From contig JAPPBX010000120.1 in assembly GCA_026702755.1 (NCBI GenBank), forward strand, positions 1 to 64,000: a stretch of DNA of 64,000 bases, written 5' to 3'. How positions within the stretch are numbered: position 1 is the first letter of the stretch; each line of letters begins with the position of its first letter. Below are positions 51,991 through 60,886 of this stretch, one piece after another. Source of the stretch: Candidatus Poribacteria bacterium. Lineage in GTDB: Bacteria > Poribacteria > WGA-4E > WGA-3G. The position numbers and the translations under genes were made by a program. Below the pieces are notes generated by a model that made no database searches, had not been told where the DNA came from, and was given only the letters and a program-made list of their open reading frames with translations.

Positions 51991-53799
51991 TTATTCGTGA
52001 ACTTCCGTAATTTCATAAACCCGATACCGTTGTGTTTTTCCATTTCCAACATCTATCTCACCTTCAATGAACAGCGGATAATTGTATGCTGTTTCTTTGA
52101 CAGAGAAGATGTAGGGAATTGCCCCTGCTTCACGTGCTATTTTGGCTTGATTCTTGAAATCGCGGGGCTCTTTTCTATGCACATTGTGAATCTGATACGT
52201 TGACCGGTCGGCGTAGTACATTAGATCGAAGTGTGCGCCGACGCGTTCATCGTCAAGAAAGAAACAGGCGTTTTCTGGCATCTCACGTTGGAGACGGGGT
52301 CCGCTCTTTTCATATAGCGGGATTTTGCTATTGCGCTCCGTGACTTTGTATGCAGCATCTATATAACCTCTTACATAGAATAAGGCAATCAGCAGTGCGA
52401 CTATACGGAGTCCAAGCCATAGCCACTTTTGCCAATTATACCGGCGAACCAGCATATATACACCCGCGAAAATCGCGAGCAGGATCCCAAATCCGAGCAG
52501 CTGCTCAACAATCCAAAAATTCGTCTCAATAAAGGGCGCGAATTTCTTCAGTCCGTCAAACTGATCTCGTCCTTTGACCAGGGTGCGTCCACCGGAGATG
52601 ATAGTAATCACTAACATTCCTGCACACCAAATTGAGGTGTAAACCCAGTCCCGCCGCTGCCATGCGCGACTGATGACCGCTGCCAAGCAGATGAGTAGCG
52701 GTGGCACGGCAATCATTGTCGCTGAGGGCGTTTTTGTCTCCGCGAGTGTGTGCGGAACGATAACGCCGATACCCCACGCCAACACGAAAAGTTCGGCTAA
52801 GTTCCAGCGTTTGAACATAACCACCAGCAGACACAAGACCGCTGCAACAAGCGCAGCATAGAACACCGGATAGAATAGCGGCATGTAGTCAAATAACGGT
52901 CGATCCCAACTCGCGCCCCAGCTTTCAACGTCTGTGTTAAGATGGTCAAGAACGCGTTTATGTTCCCATAAGAATTCCTTTCGGTAGTAAATCAGGCAAT
53001 AGATAACCCACGGCGCCACTGTCGCAATTGCCGCCAAAAGTTGTATACCGATGTCGCTGAGCCGAATCTTTGCGTCTGCCGCCTCGTTTTGTGTGCTGTC
53101 ATCCGATAGGTATCTCTCGCGATAAATCTGTTTACCTCGTGCGACGCACCAAACAACAAGCGCGATCCCGAAGGTAATGCAGGCGAGGTAGCTTTTTGAG
53201 AGGTACGCGATCCCCATCGCGACACCAGATAAAATATAATTCCTCCGTTTTCCGGTCCGAACTGCGCGAAGCAGGAACCAACACGAAACCTGCACCCAGA
53301 GTAGTAAGGCGATGTCGATATGGTCCGAATAGCGATAGCCATGAACGGACGCAAAGAGAAAAGGATTGAATCCGTGAAGGAACGCTGCAATAAGCCCCGC
53401 TCGTTTGTCAAAAAGATCTGCGGCAGTCCGAAATGTCAACCACGTCGTCACGACAAGACTGATGACAGATGGCAACCGGAGCGCGAACGTGTTAATACCG
53501 AAAATCAAGTGCGAGATCCAGATTGTCCACATGGCGACAGGCGGTTTATGCAGCCAGATGTGGTTCTCGCCCCACCCTTTATAGTCATACGGGAGCCAAG
53601 GTTGATCGTAGAGCGTGAATTTGAGCGGATGTTTCGTCAAATTCCGTGCCACGACAGCGTGAAAACCTTCATCCCAATAGGTGATCCCGCTATGTCCGAC
53701 GTGCCTCAACACCAGAACACCAGAGGCGATCAGGATGCAAAGTAGGATAATTTTTGTAACCGTGGATTCGCTTTTGAAGTTGACACCCGCAAAATTCAT
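51991..53799 (-). CDS. GT39/ArnT-type membrane glycosyltransferase
   Basis: A 602-aa protein with about 12 hydrophobic segments. The first periplasmic loop has the DE catalytic motif (TYWDEGFHA, about residue 42) and LHKPPVAMW, as in dolichyl-phosphate mannosyltransferase and ArnT families. A soluble C-terminal domain (about 500-602) is also seen. It should move a sugar from a lipid-linked donor to lipid A, a protein or another surface acceptor. It lies 28 nt before the secreted protein gene in transcription order, suggesting a link between surface glycosylation and the exported cargo. Confidence 0.8.
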   Translation of the reverse strand: MNFAGVNFKSESTVTKIILLCILIASGVLVLRHVGHSGITYWDEGFHAVVARNLTKHPLKFTLYDQPWLPYDYKGWGENHIWLHKPPVAMWTIWISHLIFGINTFALRLPSVISLVVTTWLTFRTAADLFDKRAGLIAAFLHGFNPFLFASVHGYRYSDHIDIALLLWVQVSCWFLLRAVRTGKRRNYILSGVAMGIAYLSKSYLACITFGIALVVWCVARGKQIYRERYLSDDSTQNEAADAKIRLSDIGIQLLAAIATVAPWVIYCLIYYRKEFLWEHKRVLDHLNTDVESWGASWDRPLFDYMPLFYPVFYAALVAAVLCLLVVMFKRWNLAELFVLAWGIGVIVPHTLAETKTPSATMIAVPPLLICLAAVISRAWQRRDWVYTSIWCAGMLVITIISGGRTLVKGRDQFDGLKKFAPFIETNFWIVEQLLGFGILLAIFAGVYMLVRRYNWQKWLWLGLRIVALLIALFYVRGYIDAAYKVTERNSKIPLYEKSGPRLQREMPENACFFLDDERVGAHFDLMYYADRSTYQIHNVHRKEPRDFKNQAKIAREAGAIPYIFSVKETAYNYPLFIEGEIDVGNGKTQRYRVYEITEVHE

Positions 53800-53885
53800 C
53801 TCTTATGTCGTAAATCTGTCTGAAATAGTTGTGTCCCTTTTAACGCTTCTTCAGTTCCATTTCTGTCTTCTACAATTTTGGACGC

Positions 53886-54509
53886 TCACAGGATGCGTTG
53901 AAATAACAAAGACATCGCAATTCCACCAATGACCATAAGTATACCCATAACCAAAAAGAAAATACAAGCGGTCAGATTCGTATCGGCGGATGAAACTCGA
54001 AAATGCTCGTTCATTGCATCAGCGATCTTTTTAAGGAGCGAACTGTGTCCACGCTGTTTGATTTTGATCTGCCCCGATCCCATCCATGACTGAATGGATA
54101 CTTGTAAGTCGACTTCAACAGAGGTAAGTCGTATTGTAGAAAGCGTTTCTTCGTAGGGTAAGTCTAACTTCTGTAAAGATGTAAGGAGCGCGTCACGAAA
54201 CGACGTATCTGTAACTGCGTATGCGACGTAACCCCTCAAGGCAAAACACATCATCACAAGGAGAAGCGTAAATATGGCGGGGTTTAACCACTTTATTATA
54301 AATGAACTATCCCCTGGTAGAAAGACAGGTATTAAAATTGCTGGTACAAGACCGATGAACATCACTAACAGCAGCCATCTACTTGAAATTAAAAAAGGAC
54401 GCTTCGTGAGGATACCTCGCAGCCCAATCACAAAGAAAAAAACTGCGAAAATCCCGAACCAAATTGGAACCATAATCGAAAATAGCGTGATGTAGAAGTC
54501 AGAATCCAT
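53886..54509 (-). CDS. Membrane protein of unknown function
   Basis: A 207-aa protein from ATG 54509, six bases after AGGAGG (the alternative starts TTG 54515 and ATG 54512 sit too close). Four hydrophobic segments: about 9-28, 40-60, 70-90 and 182-202. Between them is a soluble part (100-170) with a beta region SVEVDLQVSIQSWMGSGQIKIKQRG. No family recognised. Confidence 0.65.
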   Translation of the reverse strand: MDSDFYITLFSIMVPIWFGIFAVFFFVIGLRGILTKRPFLISSRWLLLVMFIGLVPAILIPVFLPGDSSFIIKWLNPAIFTLLLVMMCFALRGYVAYAVTDTSFRDALLTSLQKLDLPYEETLSTIRLTSVEVDLQVSIQSWMGSGQIKIKQRGHSSLLKKIADAMNEHFRVSSADTNLTACIFFLVMGILMVIGGIAMSLLFQRIL

Positions 54510-54535
54510 CATCAACCTCCTTTGGCGCGTGACTT

Positions 54536-55075
54536 TTATGAATTAAGATTGAACGAGCACAGCCTTTGACAACCTGTAGCGGAAACCTTCACCACGCCAA
54601 TTTCTCCAACTTTCGTAGAAGTCGGTAAAGCAATTCGTCGACAAACGGTTACTGCTTCAACAATCTGTTCTTCTGACAAACCGAAAGCGAGTGTGCAGTG
54701 CGGCACCCACCGTCCAACAGTGTAATATTCCCGTTGTTCCGCTGCGTACTTTTTGAAAATTTTGTGAAATGTCTTGTGTAGATTAAGCAGCTGCTCAGTG
54801 ACCGTTGCACCTAAATAAACGACCCCTTCCGATGTAGAGAAGATACCTATGTTTGGAAACGACAATCGAAATGGTGCAACACCCATCGCAAAGGTTGACA
54901 ATTCCTGTTCAAGTGAATCTGTTTCAAGATGGTCGCAAACCCCAAGAGATATATGTGGACGGTAACCCCCTTTGGGCATAGAATCGCTAATCTCTGCGTC
55001 ATCAATCGCTTTCCATACATCACGGATGCATTCTTCGGTTGAGGGGTCAAAATACAGTTCAACAACAAATGGCAT
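54536..55075 (-). CDS. 2H phosphoesterase (2'-5' RNA ligase family)
   Basis: A 179-aa protein with the two HxT/S motifs of the 2H superfamily: H41-I-S43 (RPHISLGV) and H126-C-T128 (PHCTLAF). These proteins act on cyclic phosphate or 2'-5' linked RNA. Length is typical. Cytoplasmic, single gene. Substrate is unknown. Confidence 0.8.
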   Translation of the reverse strand: MPFVVELYFDPSTEECIRDVWKAIDDAEISDSMPKGGYRPHISLGVCDHLETDSLEQELSTFAMGVAPFRLSFPNIGIFSTSEGVVYLGATVTEQLLNLHKTFHKIFKKYAAEQREYYTVGRWVPHCTLAFGLSEEQIVEAVTVCRRIALPTSTKVGEIGVVKVSATGCQRLCSFNLNS

Positions 55076-55118
55076 ATATAATCTCGAAAATTTTGATTAC
55101 TCTGCACTACAATAAGTG

Positions 55119-56237
55119 CTACAGATCAGATTCGTTAATCTTGTTATAGATGTCGGTGCCCATGTTGACTAATTTCTCGCGGATTTCATCCCAATCTTCT
55201 GGATGGTCTTTACCTTTGTTAATGACATGAAACCGAACCATTGCACGTTTACGCGATTCGCGGGGATCGTAGTCGTAATCTGCTTCCGGGAACAATGCGA
55301 TAATTTCGTCTCGACGCTCAATTCTGTTCTCTCCCCAACAGAAAAAAGAAACATTACTGTAATTCTTACGACAACCGAGTATTATTCCCACGCCGCGGCC
55401 GCGGATCCGCTTTGAAATCCATCCGTCTTCTCCAATAGGCACGGGTTTACCAGCAAATAATTCTCCAAATTCACCACTACGGATCGGCTGCCAGAATTCG
55501 CTATACCCAGCTTCGGCTTTCTTCTCGGTTTGGATGTCTATATCTGGTGCAAGACGAACAATGTTTGTTCCAGCAGCATATCGCTCTCCACGCGCACCTC
55601 TTTTCCAAATGTACTTGTCAACAGCTCGGACAGAGACACCCACACGTTCTGATGCTGCTTCTAACAGGAGAAGGGACTCAATATCTGAGACCTTTCGGTT
55701 TAAAGTATCAGATAAGAATCTGATAATGTGCACGTCCGGTTTTGTGGTATTTGCACCGAAAAGCATTCGGAGGTACTGAAAGCCAGCAAGTTTAAAATGC
55801 TTGATATTTAACCCATAACACTCCTCAGGTCTGGCTTGAATTGCCCATTGTTTAAGGAACTCTTTTTCGGGAACCGTTGGAATTCTTTCTACAATTTGGC
55901 AGACAAACTTTACCACTTCCTGAAGCATTTTTGGCTTCACCTTGGAATTGTGATTAAGCTCATCAATCATGAAAGCATCAGGCGATTGACAGTTTGCCAT
56001 GAGATTCGCTAAATCGTTGATCTGTTGTATATCAGGATGTTTGTTCCTGAAATTTTTCAGTCGAGGAATCACGAATTTGTCATAATTTCTGCGAAGTGAT
56101 AGAACGCAGTCGATCACCTTAATAGCAGTAGGTTGGGGATTCACCAAATCTTCCGGGCTTGGAAGATCCGATGCAAATTTTGCTACCTCAGTTACTACCG
56201 CAGCTACATCAGTTTCTGCAATGTTGATTTCTCTCAT
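55119..56237 (-). CDS. Unusual protein: helical glycosylase-like N-part plus DUF4268-like C-part
   Basis: A 372-aa protein, AAAAGGAGAG before ATG 56237. Residues 1-215 are helical; the stretch HFKLAGFQYLRMLFGANTTKPDVHIIRFL (about 145-175) recalls HhH-GPD DNA glycosylases (K-PDVH-x2-RFL). Residues 245-365 (SEFWQPIRSGEFGELFAGKP; NVSFFCWGENRIERRDEIIALFPEADYDYD; RKRAMVRFHVIN; DDWDEIREKLVNMG-type) resemble DUF4268, a domain met in restriction-related or defence proteins. The two-part layout suggests a DNA-processing or defence role by inference. No partner methyltransferase is adjacent. Confidence 0.55.
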   Translation of the reverse strand: MREINIAETDVAAVVTEVAKFASDLPSPEDLVNPQPTAIKVIDCVLSLRRNYDKFVIPRLKNFRNKHPDIQQINDLANLMANCQSPDAFMIDELNHNSKVKPKMLQEVVKFVCQIVERIPTVPEKEFLKQWAIQARPEECYGLNIKHFKLAGFQYLRMLFGANTTKPDVHIIRFLSDTLNRKVSDIESLLLLEAASERVGVSVRAVDKYIWKRGARGERYAAGTNIVRLAPDIDIQTEKKAEAGYSEFWQPIRSGEFGELFAGKPVPIGEDGWISKRIRGRGVGIILGCRKNYSNVSFFCWGENRIERRDEIIALFPEADYDYDPRESRKRAMVRFHVINKGKDHPEDWDEIREKLVNMGTDIYNKINESDL

Positions 56238-56251
56238 TTAGAACTCTCCTT

Positions 56252-56359
56252 TTAAAAATCCAGACTCACACCCATTATAATCAAGCATAGAGAACTCCAC
56301 GACAGCGGGTGTAAATGCTTCTTATCGTCAAGCAGGATATCGTATTGATCATACGTCAA
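56252..56359 (-). pseudogene. Relic of a TonB-receptor C-terminus (36 codons)
   Basis: Translating the minus strand gives LTYDQYDILLDDKKHLHPLS, then WSSLCLIIMGVSLDF and stop. It aligns without gaps to the last residues of the TonB receptor at 56668-59742 (VTYDRYGIPLTSRKHSHPLS, WSSPRLIMMGVSLDF). The duplicated tail lies next to the stop of the gene at 56363-56644. It is a decayed second copy. Confidence 0.8.
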
Positions 56360-56362
56360 TAA

Positions 56363-56644
56363 TCAGACTGCCTGACTCCTCTGGGAAATGGTGTTACAAA
56401 GCCTATTCCGCTCCTCAATAATTGTTTGTGAGACAGGTTTCCCCTTGACCTCAATGAGTTGCCGTTCAATTGTGTCAGTGACAGGAGGGTTCTTCACTTC
56501 TTTAACTAAGCCTTTCGATAGCAAGACTTGATGAAATACTTCCAGTTTATCAGCTTCGTCCTGCTCTTTCAATAGTCTCCGTAAGTGATACCGATCGGTC
56601 GGACTTAACGTCTTTATTGCTTCTGCGATTTCTTGCATTCGCAT
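56363..56644 (-). CDS. 93-aa helical protein sited between a TonB receptor and its duplicated tail
   Basis: ATG 56644 (AAGGGG upstream). The start MRMQEIAEAIKTLSPTDRYHLRRLLKEQDE resembles small proteins with a loose DUF-like head seen in toxin-antitoxin or regulator contexts. The rest is charged and helical. It begins 24 nt after the TonB receptor stop and ends 3 nt before the relic. No family assigned. It looks like an insertion between the two copies of the receptor's end. Confidence 0.55.
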   Translation of the reverse strand: MRMQEIAEAIKTLSPTDRYHLRRLLKEQDEADKLEVFHQVLLSKGLVKEVKNPPVTDTIERQLIEVKGKPVSQTIIEERNRLCNTISQRSQAV

Positions 56645-56667
56645 TGTTTGCCCCTTATTATCTTCAA

Positions 56668-59600
56668 CTAAAAGTCCAGACTCACACCCATCATAATCAA
56701 GCGTGGAGAGCTCCACGACAGCGGATGCGAATGCTTCCGGCTGGTAAGCGGAATCCCGTATCGGTCATACGTCACCGGATCAAGGAGATCGTCCAGATTT
56801 TTGGTGTTGAAGACGTTCCGAATGTCCGCAAAGAAGGTATAGGTCAACCCACCAATCCGGCTCCGTTTGCTGATAAGCGCGTCAACATTATAGGTCGGCG
56901 GATACCGCTTCGAGTTGATGTCGGGTTTGGTCGGTGAGCTCGGATTGGGTGTATAAGGTAAACCGCTCCCGTACCTGCCAATCAGGTTGACAGAAGAATC
57001 GAAGGGCAGTTGGATATCCAGCATTCCTGAAAAAATGTGTCGCTGATCCCATGCTAATGGGTGGCTTTCCGTTACATCGGGCTGCTGCCGGTAGTAGGTG
57101 AGGTAGCCCAGATTTCGGCTGGAGCCTTTCCCCTTCGCGACGGAGTAGGTGTAACTGAGCAGTCCGGAGACCGGACTCCCACCTGTACGCCACTTGCGAA
57201 TGGTGAGTTCAAATCCCTGCACCCGACCATAGATGCCGTGGAGCATACCCTCGAATTCACTATTAAGGAAGTAGCTGTAATCGTTGGTAATATCGACATG
57301 CACGCTGTTAACGAGTTTATTGATGTTCTTGGTGAATCCGGTGATGTCAATCGTTAGGTCATCGGTGAATTGCCGGATGACCCCGACTTCGTAGGCGATA
57401 GTTCTCTCTGGCTCCAGATTGGGATTACCCCTTCTTCGGATTGCACCCCGCATATCAAAACTAAGATTTTCGTAGAGATCATCACCCCGTGGAATCTGGT
57501 AGTAATGTCCATAAGTAAAGTGCAGCTTTGACCGATCGGTAACTGGGAAGGAGATGCCGAGACGTGGCGCGATCATGTGTTTGGTGGAAGACTCAACCGG
57601 ATCTTTGATAATCGGTAGCCCGACTTTATAAGTGCTTTTGTCCAGTTTGATTGTACCATCGTCGTTCAGTTCCAATGGGTCAAACGGGTCCTTGGGAAAG
57701 CTGCCATCTGGATTATACAGATCATATCGTAATCCAGCGTTGACGATCATGCCTTCATATTCCATCTTATCTTGCACATACGCACTTATGGAATGAGGCT
57801 GGACTTCATAATACTCCATGTAGAGGTTGGAACTTCCGTAATTTGTTGCACCGAGATTATAGAGGTCATATCCCAAGAATTCAACACCTGTCTGGATTTG
57901 ATGGTTCGCCGTAACTTGGCTGGCAAAATCCGCTCTCAATATTGAGGTTGTTGCATTGCTGGAACCCCAGGAATTGTTATCTCCGGCAACGAAGTAGGTG
58001 GTATCGTTGTATGCCTGTTGGAGCGGGTTTCTAATCCTACCTTCTTCTTGGTTCTGCGCAAAGGATTTTTCAGGGTCCCAAGCGTTTTCGTCAAATGTCT
58101 TCTCCAACGGATCCCACACTTTCGGATCACCCTCAACAAACTTTTTGGTGGACGGATCCCACCATTTTCCGGGTTGCTTGCTCTCACCTGATCGTTGGAA
58201 TTGACCAGCGGTCAAGGTGTAAAAGGTTCCCGAGTTGATGTTATGTGAAAGTCGCACGGATATATTCCGCGCGTCCGAGTTTGACACTGGCGCAGCACTG
58301 GGCCAAAAACGTGCTGAACCGCCATAGGAATGGCTTTCCCCGCGATTGAAAAGTCCGCTCGCGGTGAGTTTGATACTCGGTGTTACTTCAAACTTCAGTT
58401 TTCCCTGAAAGATATATCCGGTTCCACCACTATTCGGAAAAAAACTGTTATTCCGACTTATCTGGCTGGAGGCGGCGAACGTTAATCGATTGCCCCATAT
58501 CGGACCGCTGAGCGCAAATTCTCCAATATGGCTCGGGGAGAGGTCGTACTCTTTCGTATCGTTGAACAATTCGCTATACTGCTCCAGATCCACGATATAG
58601 CCGTCCAACAAGGTAACCTGTTTCTTCTCATAGTCGATAACGGTGCCATCGGCATCTTTGTAAGGTTGGCGTGTCATGACCACTTCGCCTGTCTCTTCAT
58701 TTATCTGTGGCTCACCTGTTTCCGAATCTATCACGGGTTGAAGTGGGTTCTCTGTCCTGTCGGCATACACGCCGGGATAAATCTCTGTGAAGACGACCTG
58801 TTCATCGCCTTCTCGTTCTGCCAATTCCGCAACTGTAACGTCCTGCCCACGATACGGCGTTTGATAATCGTAGGGTTGACCGAAGAAGATACCCCTGAAG
58901 GGTTCAATCGCAACGGGGCGGAATCCATTATCCGGATCAAGCCATGGACCGTATAACGCGTCCCCGTGGTGCGTTCCCCACTGCCCGACTCGGTAACGAA
59001 TTCTACCGGAGAATTTGTTTGTTCCAACCTTCGTGATGAGATTAATGATACCGGATTGCGCATCGCCGTGTTCGGCATTGAATCCACCCGTGATGACTTC
59101 CATCTGCTCAAGGGAATTCGTGCCGATGCTCAAACCCAAACTTCTGCTGATCGGGTTATTGATTGGGATACCGTCAATAAGGTATCTGATCTCCATCGAT
59201 CTGCCACCGCGGACATGGGCTGTACCGGTCGAGTTCAGCACAGCAACGCCGGGGAGGGTTTGTAGAATGCCATTTACCGTATCGCGGGGCATCGCCTCAA
59301 TATCTTCTGATTCAATGATTCTTGCAGTCTGTGTAACATCTTTCTTAATCAGTGGTTTGGTGGCTGTTACCGTTATCCCTTCGAGTGTGACAACCTCAGA
59401 TGCCTTCAAGGTGAAGTCTAAGGTTGTGGTAAGTCCTGCGAGTACTGTCGCACCTTCCACCGTTTCGGAGGTGTAACCGGTCAATTCAACTTTTACGTTG
59501 TAACCGCCGGGTGGGATATTGGTCATCACATAGTAGCCAGCATCGTTTGTCGTTGCGGTGCTGCTTGTTCCGACGATTGTCACTGTGACATTTGCCAACG

Positions 59601-59742
59601 GTTCGTTTGTCGCTTCAGTGGTGATGACACCAGAAATTTTTCCGGTGATCGCAGCAGGCACTCCTTGGATGCCTACTATCACCATACCTACTATAATTAG
59701 CGCGAATAGCACCGTTTTTTTCAATATATTATGCTTTTTCAT
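56668..59742 (-). CDS. TonB-dependent receptor with CarboxypepD regulatory-like domain
   Basis: A 1024-aa outer-membrane protein. Signal peptide (about 31 residues), CarboxypepD_reg-like domain (about 35-115: ISGVITTEATNEPLANVTVTIVGT), plug (about 130-240: LQTLPGVAVLNSTGTAHVRGGRSMEIRYLIDGIPI), then a 22-strand type barrel to the terminal aromatic GVSLDF. The architecture is that of SusC-like and related receptors for sugars, siderophores or oligopeptides. No SusD partner is present. AGAGGAAAT before ATG 59742. Confidence 0.85.
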   Translation of the reverse strand: MKKHNILKKTVLFALIIVGMVIVGIQGVPAAITGKISGVITTEATNEPLANVTVTIVGTSSTATTNDAGYYVMTNIPPGGYNVKVELTGYTSETVEGATVLAGLTTTLDFTLKASEVVTLEGITVTATKPLIKKDVTQTARIIESEDIEAMPRDTVNGILQTLPGVAVLNSTGTAHVRGGRSMEIRYLIDGIPINNPISRSLGLSIGTNSLEQMEVITGGFNAEHGDAQSGIINLITKVGTNKFSGRIRYRVGQWGTHHGDALYGPWLDPDNGFRPVAIEPFRGIFFGQPYDYQTPYRGQDVTVAELAEREGDEQVVFTEIYPGVYADRTENPLQPVIDSETGEPQINEETGEVVMTRQPYKDADGTVIDYEKKQVTLLDGYIVDLEQYSELFNDTKEYDLSPSHIGEFALSGPIWGNRLTFAASSQISRNNSFFPNSGGTGYIFQGKLKFEVTPSIKLTASGLFNRGESHSYGGSARFWPSAAPVSNSDARNISVRLSHNINSGTFYTLTAGQFQRSGESKQPGKWWDPSTKKFVEGDPKVWDPLEKTFDENAWDPEKSFAQNQEEGRIRNPLQQAYNDTTYFVAGDNNSWGSSNATTSILRADFASQVTANHQIQTGVEFLGYDLYNLGATNYGSSNLYMEYYEVQPHSISAYVQDKMEYEGMIVNAGLRYDLYNPDGSFPKDPFDPLELNDDGTIKLDKSTYKVGLPIIKDPVESSTKHMIAPRLGISFPVTDRSKLHFTYGHYYQIPRGDDLYENLSFDMRGAIRRRGNPNLEPERTIAYEVGVIRQFTDDLTIDITGFTKNINKLVNSVHVDITNDYSYFLNSEFEGMLHGIYGRVQGFELTIRKWRTGGSPVSGLLSYTYSVAKGKGSSRNLGYLTYYRQQPDVTESHPLAWDQRHIFSGMLDIQLPFDSSVNLIGRYGSGLPYTPNPSSPTKPDINSKRYPPTYNVDALISKRSRIGGLTYTFFADIRNVFNTKNLDDLLDPVTYDRYGIPLTSRKHSHPLSWSSPRLIMMGVSLDF

Positions 59743-59913
59743 AAGTACATTTCCTCTTTTCTAATGCTTGAATAGTCAAGTATCTGGACTTAGACACAGT
59801 GTTTTAGATGAAAAAAATAGATTAAATAATCCGACAAGGAATAGATGGAAACCTTCCGTATTAACTCAATTGGACAAAACAATAATTTCTATTGCAGAAA
59901 GTCATGCAAAGAT

Positions 59914-60681
59914 CTAACCTAACACACTTTCAATGAATCTAAGGCTTTTTAAATTCCGTTCGGTATGATATTCAATGAAACTGCCGAGGGCGCGTTTAAG
60001 TTCGTTATGATTGCGGGTGGAGGCGCGAATTCGGTTGAACCGCTCCCACTCAGATTTCCGAAGCATCTTTAGCAATTCACGACTGCCCGGTGCGATTGTA
60101 AAGGCAGCACCGTCTCGGTTTTTGCAATCGCCGCAAAGTACACCCCCGTACCGAACACTGAACGCGATGCCGAATTTCTCTGTGCCTGCACCATTTACGC
60201 CTGAACCGCAGTGTACACAACGCGAAAGTTCCGGCCCGTAGCCTGCACAGTCCAAAAATTTAATTTCAAACCCTCTTGCAAGCAATGGAACATCGTCCAC
60301 ATCGACTAAAAATTTATAGGTGGTTCGGAGGAGATCGAAAATTTCAGGGTTAGCGATGCCTTCTGATGCGATACTATCTACGAGTTCAGCGAAATAGCAG
60401 CCGTAAGTGATGCGCGTGAAATCGGAGCGGATTGTATCAAATCCGTTAATCAGATTGAAGTCGGTGATGTTCTGTAATTCTCGGTTTTCTCGGTGTTGGA
60501 AGATAAGCATTCCGTGGTTGAGGAGCTCTAAACTCCCGCCAAGTTTGCTTTTCGGACTTTTCACGCCGTAGGCGACCGCTTTGACCTTCCCGAAGTCAGG
60601 CGTGTAGAAGGTAATTATTTTGTGGAATTCTTTAAGCGGGAAGGTGCGAATGACAATCGCTTGGGTCTTTTGGGCTGCCAT
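59914..60681 (-). CDS. recO: DNA repair protein RecO
   Basis: A 255-aa protein. N-terminal OB-fold (TQAIVIRTFPLKEFHKIITFYTPDFGKVKAVAYGVK), helical core, and the RecO zinc site C-x2-C ... C-x2-C (SRCVHCGSG ... VLCGDCKN). RecO loads RecA on gapped DNA together with RecR. It often clusters with ybeY and phoH, as here. Length fits the family (about 240-260 aa). Confidence 0.85.
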   Translation of the reverse strand: MAAQKTQAIVIRTFPLKEFHKIITFYTPDFGKVKAVAYGVKSPKSKLGGSLELLNHGMLIFQHRENRELQNITDFNLINGFDTIRSDFTRITYGCYFAELVDSIASEGIANPEIFDLLRTTYKFLVDVDDVPLLARGFEIKFLDCAGYGPELSRCVHCGSGVNGAGTEKFGIAFSVRYGGVLCGDCKNRDGAAFTIAPGSRELLKMLRKSEWERFNRIRASTRNHNELKRALGSFIEYHTERNLKSLRFIESVLG

Positions 60682-60745
60682 GTTTTTTAGGTGTAGACGC
60701 GTTTTGGGCTTGCTATGTGGACGCGTGCTAATTAAAAAAATAGAA

Positions 60746-60820
<75 letters not shown>

Positions 60821-60886
60821 ATCTGTATGTTTAATTATACCTTCTCTGATAGGTTTTGTCAAATTAATCCAATTTTTTAGGGCTTT

